Shown piece after piece: positions 48,057 through 55,168 of a stretch of DNA of 64,000 nucleotides (position 1 is its first letter; every line of letters begins with the position of its first letter). The stretch is from Zoogloeaceae bacterium G21618-S1 (GTDB lineage: Bacteria; Pseudomonadota; Gammaproteobacteria; Burkholderiales; Rhodocyclaceae), in NCBI GenBank assembly GCA_027214125.1, contig JAPWHF010000003.1:186001-250000 (forward strand). The letters run 5' to 3'. Below the pieces are notes generated by a model that saw nothing but the letters and a program-made list of their open reading frames with translations, had not been told where the DNA came from and searched no databases. The translations under genes were made by a program, and so were the position numbers.

Positions 48057-48686
48057 ATGGCGAGAATGAAATTCCTGTGCGACACCGAGCGCTGCATCGA
48101 ATGCAACGGTTGCGTGACCGCCTGTAAAAACGAGCACGAAGTGCCCTGGGGTATTCAGCGGCGACGCGTGGTGACGATCAATGATGGGGTGGTCGGGCAG
48201 GAGAAATCCATGTCGGTCGCCTGTATGCATTGCTCCGATGCGCCCTGCATGGCGGTGTGCCCGGTTGATGTGTTCTACCGCACCGAAGACGGCGTGGTAC
48301 TGCATGACAAGGACGCCTGTATCGGTTGCGGCTACTGCTTCTACGCCTGCCCCTTCGGCGCGCCGCAGTTCCCGCAGACAGGCACTTTCGGCCAGCGCGG
48401 CAAGATGGACAAATGCACCTTCTGCGCCGGTGGCCCGGAAGCCGATGGCTCGGATGCCGAGTTCGAAAAATACGGCAAGAACCGCCTCGCCGAAGGCAAG
48501 CTGCCAATGTGTGCCGAGATGTGCTCGACCAAGGCGCTGCTCGGCGGTGATGGCACGGCACTGGCCGACATCTTCCGCGAGCGCGTGGTTCGCCGCGGCG
48601 GCAGCGGCGCCGAGATGATCGGCTGGAACACGGCGTATGGCAGTGGCGAGCAGAAGCGTCAGCAGACCCGCGGAGGTGACAAATGA
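48057..48686 (+). CDS. fdhB: formate dehydrogenase iron-sulfur (beta) subunit
   Basis: A 209-residue ferredoxin-type subunit with four Cys groups for four [4Fe-4S] clusters: CIECNGCVTAC, CMHCSDAPCMAVC, CIGCGYCFYAC and CTFC...CAEMC. It passes electrons from the catalytic subunit to cytochrome b. It lacks a signal and is presumably carried out by the Tat leader of FdhA. It starts 12 bp after fdhA with AGGGGAGA upstream and overlaps the lipoprotein gene by 4 bp. Confidence 0.95.
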   Translation: MARMKFLCDTERCIECNGCVTACKNEHEVPWGIQRRRVVTINDGVVGQEKSMSVACMHCSDAPCMAVCPVDVFYRTEDGVVLHDKDACIGCGYCFYACPFGAPQFPQTGTFGQRGKMDKCTFCAGGPEADGSDAEFEKYGKNRLAEGKLPMCAEMCSTKALLGGDGTALADIFRERVVRRGGSGAEMIGWNTAYGSGEQKRQQTRGGDK

Positions 48687-48907
48687 ACACGACGCGAACC
48701 GCGCTCCTGATCGGCGCCGCGATGGCCCTGGCCGCCTGCGGCGAGGCGCCCCAGGTGACAAACTACAAGGCCGGCACCTATTCCGGCAAGCCCGACACCC
48801 GCCCGTGGGAGTCGGCTGCCTATGGCGGCGACAAGGCCCTGTGGGAGAGCGACATGCGCGCTCGTGCCCGCAAGCAGACCGAAATCGGCCGCATGCCCCC
48901 GGGCTGA
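48683..48907 (+). CDS. small lipoprotein within the formate dehydrogenase operon
   Basis: A 74-residue lipoprotein with a signal ending LAAC and Cys19 as the lipidated residue. The mature part is only about 55 residues and includes YKAGTYSGKPDTRPWESAAYGGDKALWE. The ATGA overlap with fdhB and the AGGAGG before the next gene show it belongs to the operon. No family is recognised. It could tether or stabilise the periplasmic complex, but that is only a guess. Confidence 0.78.
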   Translation: MNTTRTALLIGAAMALAACGEAPQVTNYKAGTYSGKPDTRPWESAAYGGDKALWESDMRARARKQTEIGRMPPG

Positions 48908-48918
48908 GGAGGACCACC

Positions 48919-49914
48919 ATGTGCGCACACCTCATCGTGACATTGCGGGCCGTGCTGCTGGCGGCCGCCCTCGGTCTGGGCTGGATGGCTGCGCCAGCGG
49001 TGGCCGCGCCGCCGGACAACAACGCCGACGTCTATCGCGCCGTGCGCGAAGGTACGGCCCAGTCCATCACCTTCACCGCGCCGGCCGATCGCATGCTGAT
49101 CCAGTCCGAAGGGCAGACCTGGCGGCAGTGGCGCAACGGACCGATCACCCAGATCGGTGGCTGGATGCTGGCCGGCGTGTTTGTGGCGCTGGTGCTGTTC
49201 CGTCTGGTTCGCGGCAAGATCATGCTGGAGGGGCCGCCGACCGGGCGACTGATCCAGCGCTTCTCAACCGTCGAGCGCATGACCCACTGGACGGTGGCGC
49301 TGAGCTTCGTGCTGCTGGCGATTACCGGCCTGACGCTGCTGTTTGGCAAGCATGTGGTCATTCCGTTGATCGGCTACAGCGCCTTCTCATGGATCGCGGC
49401 ACTGGGCAAGAACGTGCACAACTTTGTCGGCCCGCTATTCTTTGCTTCAACCCTGGTGATGGTGGCCTTGTTTGCCCGTGACAACGTGTGGCAGGCCATC
49501 GACGCGCTGTGGATTCGCAAGGCCGGCGGCTTGCTGTCGGGCGAGCATGTGCCTTCGTGGCGCTTCAACTTCGGCGAGAAGACCTGGTTCTGGATCGGTG
49601 TGGTCATTCTTGGCCTGCTGGTTGGCATCACCGGGCTGGTGCTCGACTTCCCCGGCAATGGCCAAATCCGCCAGGACATGCAGCTGGCGCACATCATCCA
49701 TACCAGCGGCGCACTGATCTTCATCGCCTTGTCGCTAGGCCATATCTACATCGGTAGCGTCGGCATGGAAGGCTCGCTGGAGTCGATGAAGACCGGCTAT
49801 GTCGACGAGACCTGGGCCAGGGAACACCACGAGTACTGGTATCGCGAGGCCAAGGGCGGTAGCGGTGCGGCACCCGTGGCGCCGGGGTCGGCGCGGCCAT
49901 CGACCGCGCATTGA
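48919..49914 (+). CDS. fdhC: formate dehydrogenase cytochrome b (gamma) subunit
   Basis: A 331-residue membrane subunit. It has an N-terminal signal-like segment (AVLLAAALGLGWM), a short extracytoplasmic stretch, then five membrane helices. Candidate haem-ligand histidines are in ERMTHWTVALSFVLLAITG, KNVHNFVGPL and HIIHTSGALIFIALSLGHIYIG. It accepts electrons from FdhB and reduces the quinone pool. It closes the operon, before a strong hairpin shared with mobA. Confidence 0.93.
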   Translation: MCAHLIVTLRAVLLAAALGLGWMAAPAVAAPPDNNADVYRAVREGTAQSITFTAPADRMLIQSEGQTWRQWRNGPITQIGGWMLAGVFVALVLFRLVRGKIMLEGPPTGRLIQRFSTVERMTHWTVALSFVLLAITGLTLLFGKHVVIPLIGYSAFSWIAALGKNVHNFVGPLFFASTLVMVALFARDNVWQAIDALWIRKAGGLLSGEHVPSWRFNFGEKTWFWIGVVILGLLVGITGLVLDFPGNGQIRQDMQLAHIIHTSGALIFIALSLGHIYIGSVGMEGSLESMKTGYVDETWAREHHEYWYREAKGGSGAAPVAPGSARPSTAH

Positions 49915-49927
49915 GTGGTTGGATGCA

Positions 49928-49952
49928 GCCGTGGTGCATGCCGCACCACGGC
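49928..49952. terminator. bidirectional terminator between fdhC and mobA
   Basis: A perfect 10-bp stem GCCGTGGTGC / GCACCACGGC with a 5-base loop lies between two converging genes. No long T-run flanks it, so termination is inferred from position and stability. Confidence 0.65.
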
Positions 49953-49959
49953 CGGTCGA

Positions 49960-50556
49960 TCAGACGGTGGCTTGACCGTGCCGTGCCAATTCGTCAACGG
50001 TGTTGATATTGGCGAAGGCTTCCGGGCAGTCGTCAAAATCGACCACCACGTGTTTCTGGGTGAATACCCAGCGGTCGATCTTGCGTTCGCCCGCAGCCAG
50101 ATAGGCTTTCAGCGCCGGTGCGGTGCGGGTGTGGGCGAGGAGAAACACCGGCTGCAACTGGTCGTCCGAGCGGACAATCGCCACGTCGGCGTCGGCCGCT
50201 TCGGCGGCATCGAGCAGCCGGGTGACCAGATCGCGCGGCACAAAGGGCGAATCGCAGGGGCAGGTCACTATCCAGCCCTCGGTGTTGCCGAGGTGGGCGA
50301 GGCCGGCATCGAGCCCGGCCAGTGGGCCGACATAGCCGCTGTGGCGGTCGGTCAGTACGGGAATGCGGAAGCGGGAATAGACCTCGATGTTGCGGTTGGC
50401 GTTGATCAGCAGCGCATCGACTTGCGGGTGCAGACGCGCCAGCACATGGTCAATCATCGGGCGGCCATCGAGCATGACCAGCCCCTTGTCGGCACCGCCC
50501 ATGCGGCGGCCGAGTCCGCCGGCCAGGACCAGGCCGGAAATACGTGGGTGACTCAT
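49960..50556 (-). CDS. mobA: molybdenum cofactor guanylyltransferase
   Basis: A 198-residue nucleotidyltransferase adding GMP to molybdopterin to make MGD, the cofactor form needed by FdhA. The N-terminal motif LAGGLGRRMGGADKGLV, the PLAGLDAGLAH segment and CDSPFVPRDLV (metal-binding Asp) are all present. It overlaps fdhD by 4 bp and sits beside the enzyme that uses its product. Confidence 0.95.
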   Translation of the reverse strand: MSHPRISGLVLAGGLGRRMGGADKGLVMLDGRPMIDHVLARLHPQVDALLINANRNIEVYSRFRIPVLTDRHSGYVGPLAGLDAGLAHLGNTEGWIVTCPCDSPFVPRDLVTRLLDAAEAADADVAIVRSDDQLQPVFLLAHTRTAPALKAYLAAGERKIDRWVFTQKHVVVDFDDCPEAFANINTVDELARHGQATV

Positions 50557-51431
50557 TCAGGGGTTCTCGTGATGCGGTGCGGATGAGTGTAGACCAGATG
50601 ACGACCAACACGCGCCCGACAGATCAAGGTCACACCCATTTCCTGGGCCAGTGCGAGGGCCATCTGGGTCAATCCCGAGCGCGACACCAGGAAGGGAACG
50701 CGCATCTGGACGGCCTTCATGACCATTTCGGAGGTCAGCCGGCCGGTGGTGTAAAAAATTTTTCCGATGCCGGATTCTTCGTCCAGCCACATGAAGCCGG
50801 TGATGGCATCGACTGCATTGTGCCGGCCGACGTCCTCAACGTGATAGAGCAGCGGTGCCTCGGGCGTGTTGTGCAGCAGCGCGCAGCCATGCACCGAACC
50901 GGAGCGCTTGTAGATGGTGTCGAGCGCGAGGATGCGGGCCAGTGCCGCATCGAGCGTGGCGATCGGCAAGGTCGCGTCGGTGTCCAGCGGGCGCAACTCC
51001 TCCAGCCAGTTGCCGAACATCGTCCCCTGGCCGCAGCCAGTAGTGACGGTGCGTTTGGCCATGCGCTCGGTCGGCGGGCGCTGGCTTCGGGTGGTGACTG
51101 CGCAGGCGCCGGTCGTCCAGTCCACATGCACCGAGCACAGATCGGTCAGCGATTCGACCAGGCCCTGGTTGCGCAAATAGCCCATGATCAAGGCCTCGGG
51201 CGCCTGACCGAGCGTCATCAACGTGACCACCTCGTGCTTGTCGAGATACACCGTGAGCGCATGCTCGCCCGGCACCTCGACCTCGCGCGGCAGGCCTTCA
51301 TGGTCGATCACCTGTGTTGTCGCCGTGGCCGCACGTCGCGCGCGGGTAATCGACAGGCGTGGCGCATCGGGCCCGTTGCCGAGCGGAATGTCGATGGGGG
51401 CGTCGGTGTCGATGCGTGATGTCTCCGTCAT
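50553..51431 (-). CDS. fdhD: formate dehydrogenase accessory sulfurtransferase FdhD
   Basis: A 292-residue FdhD, which carries sulfur from a cysteine desulfurase to the Mo-bis-MGD cofactor of formate dehydrogenase. Family features are EVPGEHALTVYLDKHEVVTLMTLG, LHNTPEAPLLYHVEDVGRHNAVDAI and TGRLTSEMVMKA. The active-site loop reads TTGCGQGTMFG: only one Cys is present where E. coli has CxxC. ATG 51431 begins the conserved part; a TTG frame to 51452 is an alternative. It is divergent from the DUF3305 gene. Confidence 0.93.
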   Translation of the reverse strand: MTETSRIDTDAPIDIPLGNGPDAPRLSITRARRAATATTQVIDHEGLPREVEVPGEHALTVYLDKHEVVTLMTLGQAPEALIMGYLRNQGLVESLTDLCSVHVDWTTGACAVTTRSQRPPTERMAKRTVTTGCGQGTMFGNWLEELRPLDTDATLPIATLDAALARILALDTIYKRSGSVHGCALLHNTPEAPLLYHVEDVGRHNAVDAITGFMWLDEESGIGKIFYTTGRLTSEMVMKAVQMRVPFLVSRSGLTQMALALAQEMGVTLICRARVGRHLVYTHPHRITRTPE

Positions 51432-51494
51432 TTCGGGGGCGCCCTGGCGCAACGGGGCTGTCTCGGTTTATGTTTGAAGCGGTATTTTAGGGCT

Positions 51495-51509
51495 TGTTCA
51501 CCGTGAACA
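51495..51509. promoter_or_regulatory. perfect palindrome in the fdhD/DUF3305 divergent region
   Basis: TGTTCACCGTGAACA is a perfect 7-1-7 inverted repeat located between the fdhD and DUF3305 starts, about 20 bp upstream of the latter's GTG. Its placement fits an operator, but it does not match the GACAAAATGTC sites upstream of the fdh operon or the FNR pattern. The regulator is unknown. Confidence 0.45.
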
Positions 51510-51529
51510 GGCTGTCGGGAGAAGCAATC

Positions 51530-52030
51530 GTGTCAGACCTACCCAGCCCAGGACTTGAAGCGCTCACCGGCGCCGACCAGCTCGCCGTGTGTTTCGCCCG
51601 CCAAACCGTGGATGGCAATCCATGGATTGATCATCGATGGGCGCTGGTGGGCCTGGCCTTTGGCGAGGTGCCACAACCCGATGGCCCCGACCAGGTGGTG
51701 GTCTCCGGGCTCAGGCTTGAGCTGCATGGTGATGAGGCCGAGGGCTATCACATGAACACCTGTGCCGACGAACCCTCCTTGTTTTTCATGCTGCGGCCCG
51801 CCAACGAAGACCAGCCCGACGGGCCGCCCACCGTGGTCGCGGTGAGCGCCAACTTTTACGAGGCCGCGCGCTGGATGGATGCCGGCGAAAGCGTCGAACG
51901 TCTGCCCTTGCCCGACGGTTGGTGCGAGATCATCGCCGCCTTTGCGCGGGCCCACTGGCGCGAGCCGGAGAAAAAGCGTGGCAAGCGCTACGCCGCCACA
52001 GGAGACCACCGTGACCGACCGGGACACTAA
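51530..52030 (+). CDS. DUF3305 protein of the formate dehydrogenase locus
   Basis: A 166-residue cytosolic protein of the DUF3305 family, recurrent beside formate dehydrogenase genes. Visible conserved parts are ARQTVDGNPWIDHRWALVGLAFG, GLRLELHGDEAEGYHMN and SLFFMLRP, then VSANFYEAARWMDAGE. I chose GTG 51530 because GGGAG lies about 10 bases upstream; frames starting at 51494 or 51503 have no such site. It overlaps the DUF3306 start. Function unknown; assembly of the enzyme is a reasonable guess. Confidence 0.82.
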   Translation: MSDLPSPGLEALTGADQLAVCFARQTVDGNPWIDHRWALVGLAFGEVPQPDGPDQVVVSGLRLELHGDEAEGYHMNTCADEPSLFFMLRPANEDQPDGPPTVVAVSANFYEAARWMDAGESVERLPLPDGWCEIIAAFARAHWREPEKKRGKRYAATGDHRDRPGH

Positions 52031-52604
52031 ATCGCCCGTGCCGGCGGTAACTGCCGAAGAGGCCGGCTTCCTGCGGCGCTGGTCGCAGCGCAAGCAAGCC
52101 ATTGCGCGCGGCGAGGCGCCGCCCGAGCCGGTCGTCCCACCGGCGCCGCTCAGTGCATCAAGCGCGGCGGTCGACGCACGCGACGCGCTGCCGCTGCCCG
52201 ATCCCGCCTCACTGACGCTGGCCGACGACTTCAGCGCCTTTTTGCGTCCCAAGGTGCCCGCCGCGCTCAAGCGACAAGCCATGGCGCAGTTGTTTTCGGA
52301 CCCGCACTTCAATCAGGTCGATGGGCTGGACATCTATATGGACGACTACAACCTGATCCCCGACATGGACGACGCCTACCGCGGCCTGTTGCGCCACGCC
52401 CGCTCAGTGCTCGACCCCACGCCCGCCAGAACGCTCACCGAGATGGAAGACGAAGCGATTGCCGCGCAAAAAGCGCGTGACGAGGCGGCAGCGGATGTGC
52501 CCGAACCCATCGTTGAGGCCACCCCGGATGCCCAGCCGACGGACGGTGCGCCGAGTGCCGACCCCGCCGAGCCGGATGAGCCGCCGATATCGGACAAGGT
52601 TTAA
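52011..52604 (+). CDS. DUF3306 protein of the formate dehydrogenase locus
   Basis: A 197-residue protein from GTG 52011 (GGAGACCACC upstream). The conserved core is FLRRWSQRKQ near the N-terminus, then LADDFSAFLRPKVPAALKRQAMAQLFSDPHFNQVDGLDIY and MDDYNLIPDMDDAYRGLLRHAR. The last 60 residues are acidic and Pro/Ala-rich. It starts inside the DUF3305 gene (20-bp overlap) and the two are normally found together near formate dehydrogenases. Function unknown. Confidence 0.82.
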   Translation: MTDRDTKSPVPAVTAEEAGFLRRWSQRKQAIARGEAPPEPVVPPAPLSASSAAVDARDALPLPDPASLTLADDFSAFLRPKVPAALKRQAMAQLFSDPHFNQVDGLDIYMDDYNLIPDMDDAYRGLLRHARSVLDPTPARTLTEMEDEAIAAQKARDEAAADVPEPIVEATPDAQPTDGAPSADPAEPDEPPISDKV

Positions 52605-52935
52605 GCCGTGGTCCGCGTCGAGGCGGGCAACTGATCGCTGACCGTTCCTTGTTTTTGGCGCTAAATCGCGCCGTGTTTCCGTTTTTGGTTGCCTGACGTC
52701 GTTGACGCGTCACGCGCCATCTTGGTGCGTATCGACACGTAACACATTCACATATTGGCGATTGACGCGCGATGCGGTCGGCATGCTAGTCTTGAGGCGC
52801 AATCAGCCCGTTGGCATGTCGCGCCGCGCCTGTATCGTTAGCCGATGCATGTCGTGTGAGTGCCCCCCCCAGACAGGCAGCTGGCGGATGTGTTGTGCTC
52901 GAACCCCTTCAATGACTTTTCAGGATAACTCTCGA
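52605..52935. other. intergenic region upstream of the PEP-CTERM protease
   Basis: 331 bp with no convincing gene. It should contain the protease promoter. A C8 run lies at 52863-52870. A GG-N10-GC match at about 52756 (TTGGCGATTGACGCGC) resembles a -24/-12 element only partly, with GCGC replacing TTGC, and is not claimed. Confidence 0.4.
52657..52672 (+). terminator. weak terminator-like hairpin after DUF3306
   Basis: GGCGC and GCGCC arms (5 bp, 6-base loop) lie 52 bp past the stop, flanked by T-rich stretches (GTTTTT before, GTTTCCGTTTTT after). Confidence 0.4.
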
Positions 52936-53964
52936 ATGAACTTCCCTATGCAATCGCGCGGGCGCCTGTCACGGCTTACGCACTTGATGGTCAGCAGCGG
53001 CCTCGTCGTCGGCTGCCTGGCCTTTGGCAGCAGCGCCAATGCCTCGATCAGTTTTACCTTTGACTATTCTGACAACACGGCGGGCGCAGGTTTTCTGGAT
53101 GCCACCTTCGGTGTCGACCGGCAGAACGCACTGGTTACCGCAGGCAATGCCTTTTCCAGCCTGTTCGGCCAGTACTTTACGAATTCCGCCAACATCGTCT
53201 TGAAAGTGACCTCGTCGGACGATCCACAGTCCAGCAACCTGGCGTCTGCCGGTTCGGAGGCGACGTGGGATGGCGTCACCAGCGGCTTTACCTACCAGGA
53301 AGTTGTCCGCAACAAGTTGCTGACCGGAACTGACTTGAACGACGGTGCTGCCGATGGCTCGGTGAATGTTAACTGGGGTCAGCCATGGCATCTTGATCTG
53401 AGCAGCGAAGCGCCTTACGGCCAGTACGACTTCTACTCCACCGTATTTCACGAATTCACCCATGCGATCGGCTTCTCGTCGAGCATCAACCAGGACGGTA
53501 CGTCGGCTTTTGGTGCAGGCGAAAAGGTGTGGAGCGCCTTCGATGAATTCCTCGGCGACAAGAACGGCAACCGGGTGATCCAGCCCGACTATTCGCTCGA
53601 CCCGGCCGCCTGGGCGGCCAGCACCGGCGGCGCAAGCCCGGCCGAGGGCATGTTCTTCTATGGCGCCTACGCGATGGCCGCCAACGGTGGCAATCCGGTG
53701 GGCCTCTACAGTCCGACGACTTGGGAAGACGGCTCGAGCGTGTCTCACCTCGACACCGACAACCCCGCGCTGGAAGCCATGATGATGACGCATGCCGGTC
53801 CGGATGGTCCGTCGCCGCGCGTGTTCTCCGCTGTTGAAGTCGGTGTCCTCCGCGACCTGGGCTACACCGCCGTCGCTGCTGTGCCGGAACCCGAAACCTA
53901 CGCCATGATGCTGGCGGGTCTCGGCCTGGTCGGTTGGCAGGTTCGCCGTCGTCGCGCGGCTTGA
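52936..53964 (+). CDS. PEP-CTERM-anchored zinc metalloprotease
   Basis: A 342-residue secreted protein. A signal peptide ends near ANAS. The zinc site is HEFTHAIGF (ligands His172 and His176, catalytic Glu173), of the NF038122-like metalloprotease type. The C-terminus is a PEP-CTERM sorting signal: VPEPETYAMMLAGLGLVGW then RRRRAA. PEP-CTERM proteins are processed by exosortase in bacteria making exopolysaccharide; no exosortase gene is in this window. CAGGA precedes ATG 52936. The next gene starts at the stop (TGATG). Confidence 0.87.
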   Translation: MNFPMQSRGRLSRLTHLMVSSGLVVGCLAFGSSANASISFTFDYSDNTAGAGFLDATFGVDRQNALVTAGNAFSSLFGQYFTNSANIVLKVTSSDDPQSSNLASAGSEATWDGVTSGFTYQEVVRNKLLTGTDLNDGAADGSVNVNWGQPWHLDLSSEAPYGQYDFYSTVFHEFTHAIGFSSSINQDGTSAFGAGEKVWSAFDEFLGDKNGNRVIQPDYSLDPAAWAASTGGASPAEGMFFYGAYAMAANGGNPVGLYSPTTWEDGSSVSHLDTDNPALEAMMMTHAGPDGPSPRVFSAVEVGVLRDLGYTAVAAVPEPETYAMMLAGLGLVGWQVRRRRAA

Positions 53965-54548
53965 TGACGCATCGCCGCAAGGCAACCAGCCCCCGTCGTT
54001 CGGGGCTGGTTTCTCGCGTTCGACACCTGCTTGCCGGTGTGTTCGTCGTATCGGTCGGTGTCGCGGCGGGAGCGGCCATGGCTGCTGACGCACGCCTGGG
54101 GCCAGAGGGGCCGCCGCTGCGCTATCCGGTCGATGGCGTCAGCGTTGCCATTCGCCAGTTGCCCGGCTCGGTCCGTGGTGCGCAAACGCGTCGGTTGGTG
54201 CTGCCAGGCGCCGGGCGTGCCACGCTCACCCGCGGGGAGGCGGTGGCCTCGTTTGACTACGCTGCAGCCGACCTGATGGGTGTGCTCAACACGCTTTATC
54301 GTATGCGCTTCTTCGATCTACCCACCGATCTGGTGGCGCGGTACTCGGTGTACCTGAACGACGACGGCGTGGTCGGCACCAGCCACATGCGTTTGCTTGA
54401 TCGTGCGAGCACCGAGGTATGCGTGCGCCTCGCGGACTACGAAAAATGTGTGCGCTACGCCGACGGCGAGCCGGCCGCACTGGACGCGCTGGTGCGTCAG
54501 CTCAACGCCGAGGCAGACCAACGGGTGGCCGCCGCACGGACGAAGTAA
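53964..54548 (+). CDS. exported protein of unknown function
   Basis: A 194-residue protein with a signal peptide (residues 20-45, ending AAMAADA). It starts at the ATG within TGATG, directly coupled to the PEP-CTERM protease. The mature part resembles no family I recognise. It includes LPGAGRATLTRGEAVASFDY, ADLMGVLNTLYRMRFFDLP and DRASTEVCVRLADYEKCVRYADG with two Cys 7 residues apart. Periplasmic location is likely; a role as partner of the protease is inferred from coupling only. Confidence 0.72.
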   Translation: MTHRRKATSPRRSGLVSRVRHLLAGVFVVSVGVAAGAAMAADARLGPEGPPLRYPVDGVSVAIRQLPGSVRGAQTRRLVLPGAGRATLTRGEAVASFDYAAADLMGVLNTLYRMRFFDLPTDLVARYSVYLNDDGVVGTSHMRLLDRASTEVCVRLADYEKCVRYADGEPAALDALVRQLNAEADQRVAAARTK

Positions 54549-54595
54549 TACTTGCCGCGCCGCTTCGCCAGGGGCGAGGTGGCTGGAGAGCGATC

Positions 54596-54630
54596 ACGGG
54601 CGCGCCTTTAAAAGGCACGCCCGTTTTTTT
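54596..54630 (+). terminator. strong rho-independent terminator after the PEP-CTERM pair
   Basis: A 13-bp stem starting ACGGGCG and ending CGCCCGT, with one internal C-A mismatch, a small A/T loop and seven T after it. It isolates the protease pair from the injection-system genes. Confidence 0.9.
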
Positions 54631-55168
54631 ATCACCGGCCAGACGACAAGAAAACATCTTGTTGCAAACGAGATCGCGAGCTCGGCGCGGCGCACTGCTG
54701 TGTATCCGATTGGGATGCCGTTGCTGTCTGTCTGTTCTGACACATCACGCTATCTGCCGGATTTGTCGACACATTCTTTAACGTTGTCGATGACGTGGCT
54801 TTTTACTCTGATGGCATTTTCTGGCTGCGTCGGCGGGCTGTATGTCGGGCGCCAGCGACTGTTTTTCAGCGTTTCAGGTTGCATTCGAATGGCATCGTTT
54901 CTAGATTGAAAAGGCATTGAATCACCCGTTCCGCCCACGTCGACGCCACACAAGGCCGTCGGTGTTTCGGGGCAGGACGTCACCGTGACCCGGCTGCGTC
55001 GATCCACGCGCCGTCGCGGCAACCGTTGTCGTCTGCTTCGATTGGGAAACCGTCCGAGTGGCATCGCGTGGCCTTGGTGCCAGCGAGAGCGCCGGGCTGA
55101 TAGAGAACCGGGCCGGCAAGTTGCCACGGTGGCGCTTGCCGGCTTCTCAGCACTGAGGAGTCACGACC
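54631..55168. other. leader and promoter region of the injection-system operon
   Basis: About 540 bp without a convincing gene, lower in G+C than its surroundings (54730-54925). TTGCAT at 54879-54884 and TAGATT at 54902-54907, 17 bp apart, are a weak candidate sigma-70 promoter. If used, the mRNA leader would be about 255 bases and end in a large hairpin at 55112-55143. Confidence 0.4.
55112..55143 (+). promoter_or_regulatory. nested hairpin just before the sheath gene
   Basis: GCCGGCAAG (55112-55120) pairs perfectly with CTTGCCGGC (55135-55143). Inside it GCCA and TGGC form a second stem. It ends 10 bases before the TGAGGAG ribosome site (55154-55160) of the sheath gene. No T-run follows, so a role in mRNA stability or translation is more likely than termination. 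Confidence 0.55.

Noticed and set aside
52756-52775. Possible sigma-54 promoter before the PEP-CTERM protease
   Set aside because: The GG/GC spacing is right but the -12 part reads GCGC instead of TTGC; too weak to claim.
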